Assembly: GCF_001700435.1 (NCBI RefSeq)
Contig: NZ_LYPC01000010.1
Span: 124,001-188,000, forward strand
Length of the DNA: 64,000 bases
Origin: Paenibacillus pectinilyticus
Lineage (GTDB): Bacteria > Bacillota > Bacilli > Paenibacillales > NBRC-103111
Direction of reading: 5' to 3'
Under the pieces are notes generated by a model that was not told the DNA's origin, did no database searches, and worked only from the letters and a program-made list of their open reading frames with translations. A program made the position numbers and the translations under genes. Below, piece by piece: positions 45,987-59,431 of the stretch (position 1 is the first letter of the stretch; each line of letters opens with the position of its first letter).

Positions 45987-46028
45987 GAAAATCCACAGCC
46001 TCTGAGGATCCCCTCCTCTGACTGTGGA
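45987..46028 (-). terminator. Terminator of the LacI regulator gene
   Basis: TCCACAG...CTGTGGA with further inner pairing, followed by TTTTCG on the minus strand, 40 bases after the regulator stop. Confidence 0.6.
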
Positions 46029-46068
46029 ACTGTTGCCCATTTACACAAACCTTGTACAGCTAACTAAA

Positions 46069-47085
46069 CTAAGACGTAATCTTCTTGCAAGAGCTTCTTT
46101 CGATCAATTCTGTTTTTAAGCTGATATGAATATTTTCAATATACTTGTTCCCTATCAAATCAATCAGCAGTTTGACAATGAGCTGGTTAATATCGTATTT
46201 AAACCGTCTGACTGTCGTTAAAGGCGGAATCATAAACTCCGATAATTTCAGATCGTCAAACCCAACAATGGAAATGTCATCAGGTATTTTCAAATTAGAC
46301 TCAAAAATGGCCTTCATGGCTCCAAAAGCAATGATATCGTCAAAGCAAAAAAACGCTGTTATCTTCGAATTCCCCTTCAGCATAGCTTTCGCTGCCTCGT
46401 ATCCGTGCGTCAGACTAAAAGAACCATAACTGATCCGTTCATCCTGAATCTGCAGATTCAGTTTATTAAATGCATCTATACAGCCTTGCATCCGATTCAT
46501 ATTGACCAAGTGATCTGCCGGACCGGCAATAATGCCAATGTTGCGATGGCCCAGTCCATAAAGATACTGAATGGCGTTGTTAGCTCCACTATAATTGTTG
46601 TAATCAATATAGTTCCAGTCCTTCTCCATGTTGCGACCATTCGTAACAAAGTACGGGATTTGATGATTGATTAACTCATCGACCAGCTCATCATTCGTAA
46701 ACGGTGCAAAAATAATGGCGGCATCAATCAATTTATCTTGAATCATTTTATAAGACATCGAAGATCGATCAATTTCACCTGTATTTGTCGTTAGTACAAG
46801 CTTATGACCTAGATTCTCTAACTCTTCTTTTAGGTTGTTCAAATCAACTGAGGAGGATGGATCATCATCGATAAAATCGTTTTGATTCGGAATGAATACC
46901 CCGATTGTGTAAGAAATATTGCTCATCTTTTGCAGTGTCGTGCCAGGTGTGTAAAGGTATTCCTTCACAACATCCAATACTCTTTGTTTGGTTTCCTCAC
47001 TGAAATTACCTTTATTGTTCAACACTCTGGAAACCGTAGTTACGGAAACATTAGCAATCTCTGCAATATCTTTTAATTTCAGCAT
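46069..47085 (-). CDS. LacI-family transcriptional regulator of the DUF4832/GH31 locus
   Basis: 338 residues from the ATG at 47085 (AAGGAAG 7 bases upstream); the longer frame to 47145 runs over the operator. LacI helix-turn-helix LKDIAEIANVSVTTVSRVLN at residues 2-21, hinge, then a sugar-binding domain (YTIGVFIPNQNDF; GHRNIGIIAGPADH; ISIVGFDDLKLSEFM). It lies between the importer and the DUF4832 gene. Its own promoter contains a copy of the TGCGCA-centred palindrome found in front of the other locus genes, so it is the likely repressor and autoregulated. Confidence 0.92.
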   Translation of the reverse strand: MLKLKDIAEIANVSVTTVSRVLNNKGNFSEETKQRVLDVVKEYLYTPGTTLQKMSNISYTIGVFIPNQNDFIDDDPSSSVDLNNLKEELENLGHKLVLTTNTGEIDRSSMSYKMIQDKLIDAAIIFAPFTNDELVDELINHQIPYFVTNGRNMEKDWNYIDYNNYSGANNAIQYLYGLGHRNIGIIAGPADHLVNMNRMQGCIDAFNKLNLQIQDERISYGSFSLTHGYEAAKAMLKGNSKITAFFCFDDIIAFGAMKAIFESNLKIPDDISIVGFDDLKLSEFMIPPLTTVRRFKYDINQLIVKLLIDLIGNKYIENIHISLKTELIERSSCKKITS

Positions 47086-47130
47086 GTCTATCTTCCTTTT
47101 TCCTTCCCGTAGGAAAAGATTATTTATTTG

Positions 47131-47193
47131 AAAAAAAGTGCGCAATTTCTTGCTGTTGTTTTAATTGTATTCCTCTTTATAACTTGGTGTCAA
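47131..47193 (-). promoter_or_regulatory. Promoter and operator of the LacI regulator gene
   Basis: TTGACA (47188-47193), 18-base spacer, TACAAT (47164-47169) on the minus strand, then AAATTGCGCACTTTTTTT around 47131-47148. The palindrome is less perfect than the others, consistent with weaker autoregulation. Confidence 0.7.
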
Positions 47194-47207
47194 CCAAAGA
47201 TGTTAGT

Positions 47208-47245
47208 AACGGCCCATTTTGCGACAAAATCGCGAATGGGCCGTT
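47208..47245 (-). terminator. Hairpin after the DUF4832 gene
   Basis: Perfect 11-bp arms AACGGCCCATT / AATGGGCCGTT, 16 bases after the stop at 47262. No strong T tract. Confidence 0.6.
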
Positions 47246-47261
47246 ATGGATTCACTTATGC

Positions 47262-49721
<2,460 letters not shown>

Positions 49722-49740
49722 ACAATTTACCTCCTTTATT

Positions 49741-49754
49741 TGATTGCGCTTACA
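49741..49754. promoter_or_regulatory. cre site of the DUF4832 gene
   Basis: TGTAAGCGCAATCA on the minus strand, a perfect CcpA consensus match in the leader 20-33 bases before the start. Confidence 0.75.
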
Positions 49755-49794
49755 TTTGAAACAAATAAAGACCTCACTTCTTTTAAAAATGGTT

Positions 49795-49819
49795 GTTAAA
49801 AATTTGCGCAAGTTTTAAC
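49795..49819. promoter_or_regulatory. LacI-type operator of the DUF4832 gene
   Basis: GTTAAAAATTTGCGCAAGTT continuing to AAC: a 25-bp near-palindrome around TTGCGCAA, starting 7 bases after the -10 box. Confidence 0.8.
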
Positions 49820-49825
49820 AAGGTA

Positions 49826-49854
49826 AGTGTACCGCCTATCTCCCTTGCCGTCAA
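49826..49854 (-). promoter_or_regulatory. SigA promoter of the DUF4832 gene
   Basis: TTGACG (49849-49854), 17-base spacer, TACACT (49826-49831) on the minus strand. Confidence 0.75.
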
Positions 49855-49903
49855 TCACTTTTCGTCTTGATCCCCCTCCACTATAGGAATGCTCATCTAA
49901 TTA

Positions 49904-49962
49904 TTGACAGTCACAGCGATTAGGAATAAAATTGGGTTATAAAACTTTTGCGCAAAAATTTT
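49904..49962 (+). promoter_or_regulatory. Promoter and LacI-type operator of the GH31 gene
   Basis: TTGACA (49904-49909), 17-base spacer, TAAAAT (49927-49932). The operator AAAACTTTTGCGCAAAAATTTT (22 bp, 49941-49962) overlaps the expected start. Confidence 0.8.
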
Positions 49963-49982
49963 ACTACAAGGGGATAGTTCAT

Positions 49983-51521
49983 ATGGATACCTGTCAATCG
50001 ATAAAACTAATGTCAGGCGAATATTGGTGGGGCGGGGTAATCAACGACGGTGCTCTGATGCCATTTGGTAATGCCGACTACTCGCGCAATTTGCGCAACT
50101 TAGACGATAATCAAGCAACACCGTTGCTTTTATCGAACAAGGGGCGATATGTTTGGAGTGATGAACCTTTCGCTTTTTCTTTTCATGAAGATGAACTTTT
50201 GATTAACCATGCGAACAGCCCGATTATCATCGGCCAAGAACATCATAATCTTCCTGAAGTTTATACCCATGTATCACGCACTTATTTTCCATCTTCGGGA
50301 AAGCTCCCTGATTCTTTAGCCTTTTTATCACCGCAATATAATACATGGGTTGAAATGTTTTACGAACCGACGCAAGCTAAAATCATTCAATATGCGCAAT
50401 CTATTCTAGACCATGGGTTACCTCCAGGGATATTAATCATAGATGACAATTGGATGATCGATTATGGCAACTGGAAATTCAATAGGGAACGATTCCCTGA
50501 TCCTAAGCAAATGGTTAGTACCCTGCATCAATTAGGATTTAAAATCATGCTTTGGGTATGTCCCTATGTCAGTCCCGATAGTGCTGTTTTTCGAATGCTG
50601 CAAAACAAGGGTTATCTGCTTAAATCTAAAGATGAAACCCCTGCCTTACGACAATGGTGGAATGGCTACAGCGCAATGATTGATTATTCCATGGAAGCCG
50701 CAGTCGATTGGTTCCTCGAACAATTGGATCATCTCGTTACGAGCTATGCCATCGACGGTTTTAAATTTGACGCAGGCGAGCCCATTATTCCGGATGCTGA
50801 CCATTTTAGCAGATCCGTTTTATGGCATAACACGCTTCCACTCAACGCTGATTGCAATGCTTTCGCAAAGCTAGGGATCAAGTATCCGCTCAGCGAATAC
50901 CGGATGTCTTGGAAGAACGGCGGACAATCACTTATTCAACGGCAGCGGGATAAAGCCCATAAGTGGGATCGCGGCGGATTGGCTGACCTCATTCCCAATG
51001 GAATCGTACAAGGCTTAATGGGTTATTCCTACAATTGTCCTGATATGATAGGAGGCGGATTAGATGGAGACTTTAATTCATCTGACTTCCAATTTGATAG
51101 TGAATTGTTCGTCAGGTTTGCACAATGTTCCGCTCTATTCCCCATCATGCAATTTTCGTTAGCGCCTTGGCGGGTACTTCAGGATGAACATCTCAATTAT
51201 TGCTTAGACATCGTTAAGTTAAGGGAACTATTGGGACCAGAGATACTTGAGTTGGCTGAGCAATCCGCAGCTACTGGAGCCCCTATCATGCGGCACTTGG
51301 ATTATGTATTTCCCAATGCGGGGTATGAGCTTGTTAACGATCAATTTATGCTTGGTGATCATATTCTTGTAGCGCCTGTCCTTGTAAAAGGGCAAACATC
51401 TCGACAAATCCACTTCCCAACGGGTACTTGGATTGGCGATGATGGTTCTATCGTTCAAGGACCTGTATCGGAAGAGGTTCAAGCACCTTTATCCAGACTT
51501 CCGTGGTATCGAAAAGTTTAA
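49983..51521 (+). CDS. Cytosolic GH31 family alpha-glycosidase
   Basis: 512 residues from the ATG at 49983 (AAGGGGAT 7 bases upstream); the frame open to 49932 covers the operator. GH31 barrel: GILIIDDNWMIDYGNWKF, GFKIMLWVCPYVSPDS, and the nucleophile Asp (about residue 263) in DGFKFDAGEP. PDMIGGGLDGDF and the MQFSLAPW segment lie in the active-site region. Shorter than typical GH31 enzymes, with a reduced N-terminal beta domain. No signal peptide, so it acts on imported oligosaccharides. The substrate (glucosyl, galactosyl, xylosyl or other alpha-link) cannot be told from sequence. Confidence 0.88.
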   Translation: MDTCQSIKLMSGEYWWGGVINDGALMPFGNADYSRNLRNLDDNQATPLLLSNKGRYVWSDEPFAFSFHEDELLINHANSPIIIGQEHHNLPEVYTHVSRTYFPSSGKLPDSLAFLSPQYNTWVEMFYEPTQAKIIQYAQSILDHGLPPGILIIDDNWMIDYGNWKFNRERFPDPKQMVSTLHQLGFKIMLWVCPYVSPDSAVFRMLQNKGYLLKSKDETPALRQWWNGYSAMIDYSMEAAVDWFLEQLDHLVTSYAIDGFKFDAGEPIIPDADHFSRSVLWHNTLPLNADCNAFAKLGIKYPLSEYRMSWKNGGQSLIQRQRDKAHKWDRGGLADLIPNGIVQGLMGYSYNCPDMIGGGLDGDFNSSDFQFDSELFVRFAQCSALFPIMQFSLAPWRVLQDEHLNYCLDIVKLRELLGPEILELAEQSAATGAPIMRHLDYVFPNAGYELVNDQFMLGDHILVAPVLVKGQTSRQIHFPTGTWIGDDGSIVQGPVSEEVQAPLSRLPWYRKV

Positions 51522-51531
51522 TCTACATGCT

Positions 51532-51564
51532 AACAACCCCCTCCGAGGTTAGGAGGGGGTTGTT
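51532..51564. terminator. Bidirectional terminator between GH31 and the TerD/TerA-like gene
   Basis: Perfect stem AACAACCCCCTCC / GGAGGGGGTTGTT between convergent genes, with T-rich flank on the plus side. Confidence 0.85.
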
Positions 51565-51583
51565 TCATTCTTCATTGTAGCCT

Positions 51584-52765
51584 CTATTTACTTCCTGCTC
51601 TCCATCGTAGGCCCCAATTAAAAGCCTTGTCCAAATCAGCATGACCTTTAAAATGGCGAACGACTCTTTCTATGCTGAAGGTTTCATTATTAACATTTTG
51701 TATCAAAGCAATAGCACACGTAGGGAGGCTGTTATCATGTTCATCTAGATTTACAACGATATCAGGCCCGCCATTTTGGGTAATAGTCACTACACCGTCA
51801 GCCTCTGACCATTTCGTAACTCCCTCATAAATGAAAGTAAACACCAATATTCTTCGGAATTCGGAAAGCTTGCTGCCATTTATTCGAATGTTTTCACCGG
51901 CTGTAACAGAACCGGTCCGATCATCACCATCCAGAGCAATATATGGCTCTCTTGTTAAGGAACCAAAGGAATCACCCAGAGCCTGAACGACACCTATTTC
52001 ACCGTCCTGCAGCTCATACAGGCAAGCAAGATCTAGATCAACGCCACCTGATTTCTTTTTCCAAATACCGCCTTTACCCGTTTGTTGATTCCAATTAAGG
52101 TTAATTAGAATCTCCCCGAGCCCGCCTGATTTTTTCTCTAGATTAATCTTGTCCCCTTTCTTCTTCAGTTCGATCTTGGAAAGGTTCAATTTCGGCATCT
52201 TCTCAGGTGCAGGATCAGGCTCGTTATTTACAACAATGCCATAACTCTCACAAAGCGCCTTGAGCCCACCTGAATAACCCGCTCCAATTGCGTTAAATTT
52301 CCAGTCGCTGTTATATCTATATAATTCTCCTATGACAATTGCTGATTCTACGGAGAAATCATTTCCAAGGTCGTAACGAAGAATTTCTTTCCCAGAAGAT
52401 TTATCTACAAATCGTATGTATACTTGACTCACCTGGCTGAAATTTTGGTTCCGTTGTTCACCATCATAGATGGTTAATGTGAAAGCCATTTTCTCAACCG
52501 CAGCTACAACTTGATGAAGCCTTACTTCTATTTCTCTTTCATTTGCCTGCTTCTCTGTATAAGTAATAAAGGTATTCGTTGGGTTGCCGTAAAATATTAA
52601 ATCCTCGTCACCTTTTACCTTTCCGTTCAGGGAAAGCAAAAAAGCCGATGTGTCTAACTCCATTTGATTCGGCGCTTGCCAACCAATGAATACAGTCAGA
52701 TTGGAAAGTCCTGCGTGCGCTTTCGTTAAGTCTGCTTTTTGTCCTTTAACAACGGAAACGGTCAT
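51584..52765 (-). CDS. Two-domain TerD/TerA-like stress protein
   Basis: 393 residues from the ATG at 52765, chosen for AAAGGG 8 bases upstream; a GTG at 52774 touches that site. Two TerD-fold domains: residues about 1-175 (VSVVKGQKADLTKAHAGL; ELYRYNSDWKFNAIGAGYS) and about 195-390 (GDKINLEKKSGGLGEILI; DLDLACLYEL; LDGDDRTGS). The first domain lacks several acidic residues of the calcium loop; the second resembles TerA. Second Ter locus of the window; same strand as the TerD and TerB genes upstream. Confidence 0.9.
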   Translation of the reverse strand: MTVSVVKGQKADLTKAHAGLSNLTVFIGWQAPNQMELDTSAFLLSLNGKVKGDEDLIFYGNPTNTFITYTEKQANEREIEVRLHQVVAAVEKMAFTLTIYDGEQRNQNFSQVSQVYIRFVDKSSGKEILRYDLGNDFSVESAIVIGELYRYNSDWKFNAIGAGYSGGLKALCESYGIVVNNEPDPAPEKMPKLNLSKIELKKKGDKINLEKKSGGLGEILINLNWNQQTGKGGIWKKKSGGVDLDLACLYELQDGEIGVVQALGDSFGSLTREPYIALDGDDRTGSVTAGENIRINGSKLSEFRRILVFTFIYEGVTKWSEADGVVTITQNGGPDIVVNLDEHDNSLPTCAIALIQNVNNETFSIERVVRHFKGHADLDKAFNWGLRWRAGSK

Positions 52766-52865
52766 CTTCTTCACCCTTTAATTGAAAGTTAGTAGATCTT
52801 AGGGTAGTAACATTTCTGTTAACTACCCTGGCGATAGAATTTGCAACATATTTCAAAAATGATAA

Positions 52866-53441
52866 TTAAACTAAACCGTAATCTCTGGTTAAACCATCAA
52901 GACCGTCTTTGTAACCATTGCCTACCGCAGAGAATTTCCACTCACCGGAATGACGATATAACTCGCCTACTACAACGCCAGTCTCAATGGAGAAATCTTC
53001 ACCCAAGTCAAAACGGATTAATTCTTGGCCATCTGCTTCATTCACAATGCGCGCGTATGCATTCGAAACTTGTCCAAAGTTTTGATTACGAGCGACAGCG
53101 TCATAAATCGTAATTGTGAAAGCTACTTTCTCAATGCTTGCAGGAATCGTTGAAAGGTCAACTTTAATTTGCTCATCATCACCTGCACCGGCACCAGTAA
53201 GATTATCTCCGGAATGGATAACAGAACCGTTCTCATTTTCCTTGTTATTAAAGTAAACAAAATTTTTCTCGTTATCTACTTTACCTGCGCCGTTGGTGCA
53301 AAATACGGAAACATCGAGATCGAAATCCTTACCGCCATCATATTTGTTCGTATCCCATCCAAGACCTACAAAGATTTTTGTTAGACCAGGATTTGATTTT
53401 GTAAGATCGATTTTTTGACCTTTAGAAAGATTAATAGCCAT
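52866..53441 (-). CDS. terD: TerD-family calcium-binding stress protein
   Basis: 191 residues from the ATG at 53441 (GAGGTAAT 6-9 bases upstream); the frame opens at 53480. Very close to the terD at 15391 ([57 protein letters not shown]), so the two loci arose by duplication. An ECF-type promoter lies 44-72 bases upstream. Confidence 0.95.
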   Translation of the reverse strand: MAINLSKGQKIDLTKSNPGLTKIFVGLGWDTNKYDGGKDFDLDVSVFCTNGAGKVDNEKNFVYFNNKENENGSVIHSGDNLTGAGAGDDEQIKVDLSTIPASIEKVAFTITIYDAVARNQNFGQVSNAYARIVNEADGQELIRFDLGEDFSIETGVVVGELYRHSGEWKFSAVGNGYKDGLDGLTRDYGLV

Positions 53442-53484
53442 AGAATGATTACCTCGCTTTATATTATTTTTTCCTTGCACCTTA

Positions 53485-53513
53485 CATACGACATAATAAG
53501 ACTAGTAGTTTCA
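53485..53513 (-). promoter_or_regulatory. ECF (SigW-class) promoter of the second terD
   Basis: TGAAAC (53508-53513), 17-base spacer, CGTATG (53485-53490) on the minus strand. Same class as the promoter at 16659-16686. Confidence 0.7.
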
Positions 53514-53549
53514 AAAAATACATATATTTAACAAATTCTTCATGTAAAC

Positions 53550-53585
53550 AAAAAAAGAGCTCTTAGGATCGCCTAAGAGCTCTTT
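53550..53585 (-). terminator. Terminator of the TerB gene
   Basis: Perfect 14-bp stem AAAGAGCTCTTAGG / CCTAAGAGCTCTTT followed by a T run on the minus strand. Confidence 0.9.
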
Positions 53586-53600
53586 CTTCTTTTTTCATTC

Positions 53601-54050
53601 TTATAAACTGAATTCGCTAGGATTTAGACCAAGCGTATTACAAATGTCACGAACGACAGCTTTCTCTTTATCGTCAAAATCACCATCTGCAGATCCAATT
53701 GCACTACAAACACCAACGATTACTCGCCCAATCTCAGGCTTGCTGCGGAATTTGGCAATTGACTTCAGGGCTTCTTGTTTCCCTATCATCGCATCAAATT
53801 CAAAGTTGCCAGCGTAATGATTAAACCGTGTAATCACATCGCCCATTTCAAAAACTTTAAGTTCTTCACTACGGCTCATGTAACCGGCCATTTTTTGCTT
53901 TTCATTTGCATCAATAGATCCATCAGCTGCAGCTACAATAGCACATCCAGCCACTACGGCTTCCATAAAATCTTTGTTCTTGAATTTCTTGACCTGATCA
54001 GTCAATCCTTGTTTGGTATTTTGCAACCATGATTTGAATCCAACACTCAT
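53601..54050 (-). CDS. terB: TerB-family protein
   Basis: 149 residues, all-helical TerB domain. Metal-binding acidic motifs ADGSIDANEKQKM in the first half and SADGDFDDKEKAVVRDI in the second, in the pseudo-symmetric pattern of the family. TerB is a cytoplasmic or membrane-associated partner of TerC/TerD in tellurite and general stress response. Separated from the next terD by a strong terminator. The 103-base gap upstream shows no ECF signature. Confidence 0.92.
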   Translation of the reverse strand: MSVGFKSWLQNTKQGLTDQVKKFKNKDFMEAVVAGCAIVAAADGSIDANEKQKMAGYMSRSEELKVFEMGDVITRFNHYAGNFEFDAMIGKQEALKSIAKFRSKPEIGRVIVGVCSAIGSADGDFDDKEKAVVRDICNTLGLNPSEFSL

Positions 54051-54153
54051 GTATGAAAACCTCCGTATTTTTAATTAGCACTTTAACTGTATTCTAAATA
54101 TAAAGTTGAACTTTAGCAAATTTTGCGGAAATCTGGTGAGGAAATTGGCTATA

Positions 54154-56781
<2,628 letters not shown>

Positions 56782-56805
56782 CTAATCATTAATTTGAGAA
56801 AAAAA

Positions 56806-56954
56806 TTGACAAGAGGTTATCGGCATGGTATATTTATAGTGTAAGATACATTAATTATGTACATTAATACCAATAAATTCGTAATTTGATTATAGCATCG
56901 TGCCTTTTTATATGCAATATGACGAACCTGTGATAACTTTCCAGGTTCTTTTTT
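56806..56954 (+). ncRNA. Candidate small RNA upstream of rph
   Basis: A consensus promoter on the plus strand (TTGACA 56806-56811, 17-base spacer, TATATT 56829-56834) is followed about 115 bases later by a Rho-independent terminator GAACCTG-N11-CAGGTTC-TTTTTT (56924-56954). No gene lies on this strand here. A direct repeat TACATTAAT at about 56849 and 56862 lies in between. The rest of the 56770-57043 gap holds only the terminator below. Confidence 0.45.
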
Positions 56955-56965
56955 GATTTCAAAAC

Positions 56966-56998
56966 AAGAAGCCCATCTCCAGTTCGGATGGGCTTCTT
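56966..56998. terminator. Strong hairpin after the discoidin remnant
   Basis: Perfect 12-bp stem AAGAAGCCCATC / GATGGGCTTCTT, with TTGTTTT on the minus side: terminator of the reading frame ending at 57044. Confidence 0.75.
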
Positions 56999-57043
56999 AG
57001 TTTATGAAGTGTAATTAGTGAAGCATTTTGCCGATGACGTTGG

Positions 57044-57547
57044 CTATGGCGTTGTTACTGGAGGAGCCCAAACTTCAAGCTCCACATAATGGCTGAACGC
57101 ATTGAGATTACAGCCGTTCACCCACAACCGTACATACCTTGCATTCGTTATAGCAAATGGAATATCCTTACCGCTGCTCGTCTCCGTATACTCTGCGTCT
57201 GTTCCTATACCTTGCCCGGCACTATTATCCGTATCATTGTTGAATACCGTTGTCTTTGTCGTAAAGGTAGGATCATTCGATACTTGGACGACTACATCGT
57301 GGTAGATCCTGCCGGCCGAGATATAATGCCACAATTTAATATCATTAATATCAAAGCTCTCCCCGAGGTCTAGCTGTATCCAGCCCCATAATGGACGTGC
57401 ATATACTGTTTCATCGTATCCTGGATTTCGACGACACGCTGGAAGGATCGATATGTCCAAATCGCCATAGTCTCCTGATGATGTTGTGAGTTGTAATTCA
57501 ACTTGGCATAGAAAACACCCCAAAAAGGGGTGTTTTGTAACGTACAT
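57044..57547 (-). pseudogene. Discoidin (F5/8 type C) domain remnant
   Basis: The frame encodes most of an F5/8C beta-sandwich (SSGDYGD; WGWIQLDLGESFDINDIKL; ITNARYVRLWVNG; HYVELEVWAPP). Its first about 17 residues cover a terminator hairpin (57512-57536), and there is no signal peptide or convincing start. The domain normally belongs to larger secreted enzymes, so this looks like a 3' fragment of a gene cut by arrival of the AT-rich defence island. A short intact domain protein is possible but less likely. Confidence 0.55.
57512..57536 (-). terminator. Terminator of the defence operon
   Basis: Perfect 10-bp stem AAAACACCCC-TTTTT-GGGGTGTTTT, 76 bases after the reverse transcriptase stop on the minus strand. 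Confidence 0.8.
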
Positions 57548-57612
57548 TTGGCACTCATTGGAATGAAAATTGTCATAAATTGTATATCCAATAGCTTTAA
57601 CAGTGTATTAAA

Positions 57613-59325
57613 TTAGTCCGCATACCCAGTTTCATCTTCTTCATTATCAGTTTCTTCATCTTCATCATCTTCTTCTACTTCATCTTCTACTTCATCTTCT
57701 ACTTCATCTTCTACTTCTTCTTCTACTTCTTCTACTTCTTCTACTTCTTCATCTTCTACTTCTTCATCTTCTACTTCTTCATCTTCAAATTCTGCTTCGC
57801 TTTCTTCTATTCTCAATGCCAAGTATTCTTTAATTTCTATATTCACATCTGAGATATCTCGAATTATTGGATTTTTAAGATTAATATTCTCCTTATAGAA
57901 GTCCATATAAGCTTGTTTTTTAATTACATCACTTGCTTTAATAGCATTCTTTACTTTTTTTGGTATTAAATACTTTTCAATACTAGCTTCTAAATCAGCC
58001 TGCAGATCAGTTGAGTAAAGAATTAGATGATAATTCTGAAACCAGTGTTGCTCATCATCAATTTCTTTTAGTTTTTCAGTTTGCTCGCTTCTAAATATTC
58101 CATCTTTCAAGTAATAAGAAATTAAAAGTTGATTGTTTGAATCGAGTACTACCTCTTGTGTATCATTTAAAATTTCTGTAAAGCCGAATATTTTAATTGC
58201 ATAATAAAAATATAATTGTTCTTCATTAAATTGTGATTGAAGTACTTCTGTATATCTTACCTTGAAAAATTTTAACAATTTCTTATTATCAAAACTGCTC
58301 ATAGCATTTAATTTATCGACAACGTATAACAAAGCTTCAGGAGAATATTTCAGGATAAAACATAGTTGATGGTAATCATAATTCTTTACTTTAAATTTCT
58401 CAAGGTCTAATTCTCTAAAGTATTTAGTCTTAAATAAGTTATTTATAAAGACTTTCTTAAGTTTGCCATCTTCTAAATTAGATAGTCTATAAACAATTTG
58501 ATTTATTATATATAGCTTGTTATCCTCTCTACCCTCTTTGAATTTAATATTGCAATGAGCTATCACTTTTTTCCAGTATCTCGCAACTAGATTATAATTA
58601 TTAAAATCTTCATACGTCCATATTTCTTTCTTAGAATCATTTCTTTCAAGTTCATATTTCTCTAAAATTTTATCAAAAATCTTTACTACCTTCTCTATAT
58701 CGCTTCTATTACAAAAGAAATAAAAATCATCAGAAAAATAAGAGAATTCACAATTTATCCCCGACCTCGTGAATTCTATCTCAATTAGCTTACTAATCTC
58801 CATTAATGTAGTTTCGGCAAAATATAATGACAAGTAATTCCCCATTATTAAACCATTTGTTTTCCCTAAATTTTGATTTGATAGGTATCTCTCTTCATGC
58901 CCGTGAAACTCTATTAAATGAGTATAAATTCTTCCATAGTACTCCTTTATATCAACTCTCAATAAATTATCATATACGCATAAATTTTCAAAATCTTTCT
59001 CTAACTGTCTATCGTATTCTCCTATCACAAAATCACCAGTAGCAACATTCGTTGCCAGGCGTTTATGTGTAGGATCGAGATTTTGAATAGTATTAAAATC
59101 TGGTAGATCCTTAAAATGTTCAAATGCAGCGACAAAATTCAATATGTTTGGCATTTTAAGGGTCCGATAATTATCTTCATTTTTGTTTACTCTAAAATTA
59201 ATAGGTGCTACCCAACATAATTTGTTTATATCAAAAGATGAAATATCATCTGGCAATTTAATAGAATCGATATCAAGAAAATGTTTAACTGGATTTTTAA
59301 AATTATAAAGATTATTAAGTTTCAT
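57613..59325 (-). CDS. Abi/UG-class reverse transcriptase with acidic tail
   Basis: 570 residues. RT motifs: A with Asp125 in LRVDIKEYYGRIYTH, B as NGLIMGNYLS (about 157-166), and C as SYFSDD (Asp199-Asp200; FSDD in place of YxDD). Residues about 270-500 are alpha-helical, as in the Abi-type and UG defence reverse transcriptases. Residues about 510-570 are a Glu/Asp/Val-rich repeat tail. No maturase or retron-type non-coding RNA is evident in the 106-base upstream gap. AGGGGAAAT precedes the ATG. Probably anti-phage, perhaps with the patatin gene. AT-rich, unlike the genes before 57000. Confidence 0.85.
   Translation of the reverse strand: MKLNNLYNFKNPVKHFLDIDSIKLPDDISSFDINKLCWVAPINFRVNKNEDNYRTLKMPNILNFVAAFEHFKDLPDFNTIQNLDPTHKRLATNVATGDFVIGEYDRQLEKDFENLCVYDNLLRVDIKEYYGRIYTHLIEFHGHEERYLSNQNLGKTNGLIMGNYLSLYFAETTLMEISKLIEIEFTRSGINCEFSYFSDDFYFFCNRSDIEKVVKIFDKILEKYELERNDSKKEIWTYEDFNNYNLVARYWKKVIAHCNIKFKEGREDNKLYIINQIVYRLSNLEDGKLKKVFINNLFKTKYFRELDLEKFKVKNYDYHQLCFILKYSPEALLYVVDKLNAMSSFDNKKLLKFFKVRYTEVLQSQFNEEQLYFYYAIKIFGFTEILNDTQEVVLDSNNQLLISYYLKDGIFRSEQTEKLKEIDDEQHWFQNYHLILYSTDLQADLEASIEKYLIPKKVKNAIKASDVIKKQAYMDFYKENINLKNPIIRDISDVNIEIKEYLALRIEESEAEFEDEEVEDEEVEDEEVEEVEEVEEEVEDEVEDEVEDEVEEDDEDEETDNEEDETGYAD
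57640..57790. repeat. Acidic-tail microsatellite of the reverse transcriptase gene
   Basis: CTTCTACTTCATCTT-type 12-15 bp units encoding Val-Glu-Asp-Glu repeats on the minus strand. Length is likely variable between strains. Confidence 0.85.
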
Positions 59326-59431
59326 ATATTTCCCCTGACTAATAGTTATTTTTTTCGAAGTGATTTCAGTTTCAAGATATGTTTAAAAAGTTTATACGCT
59401 TTGAAGTTTAATAATCTAACTCACAAAATAA

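Noticed and set aside
57370-57591. 73-codon minus-strand frame overlapping the discoidin remnant
   Set aside because: It runs through the terminator hairpin and does not match the domain; the other frame carries the conserved discoidin residues.
59326-59431. Retron-type non-coding RNA before the reverse transcriptase
   Set aside because: The gap is only 106 bases and shows no pair of inverted repeats of msr-msd type.
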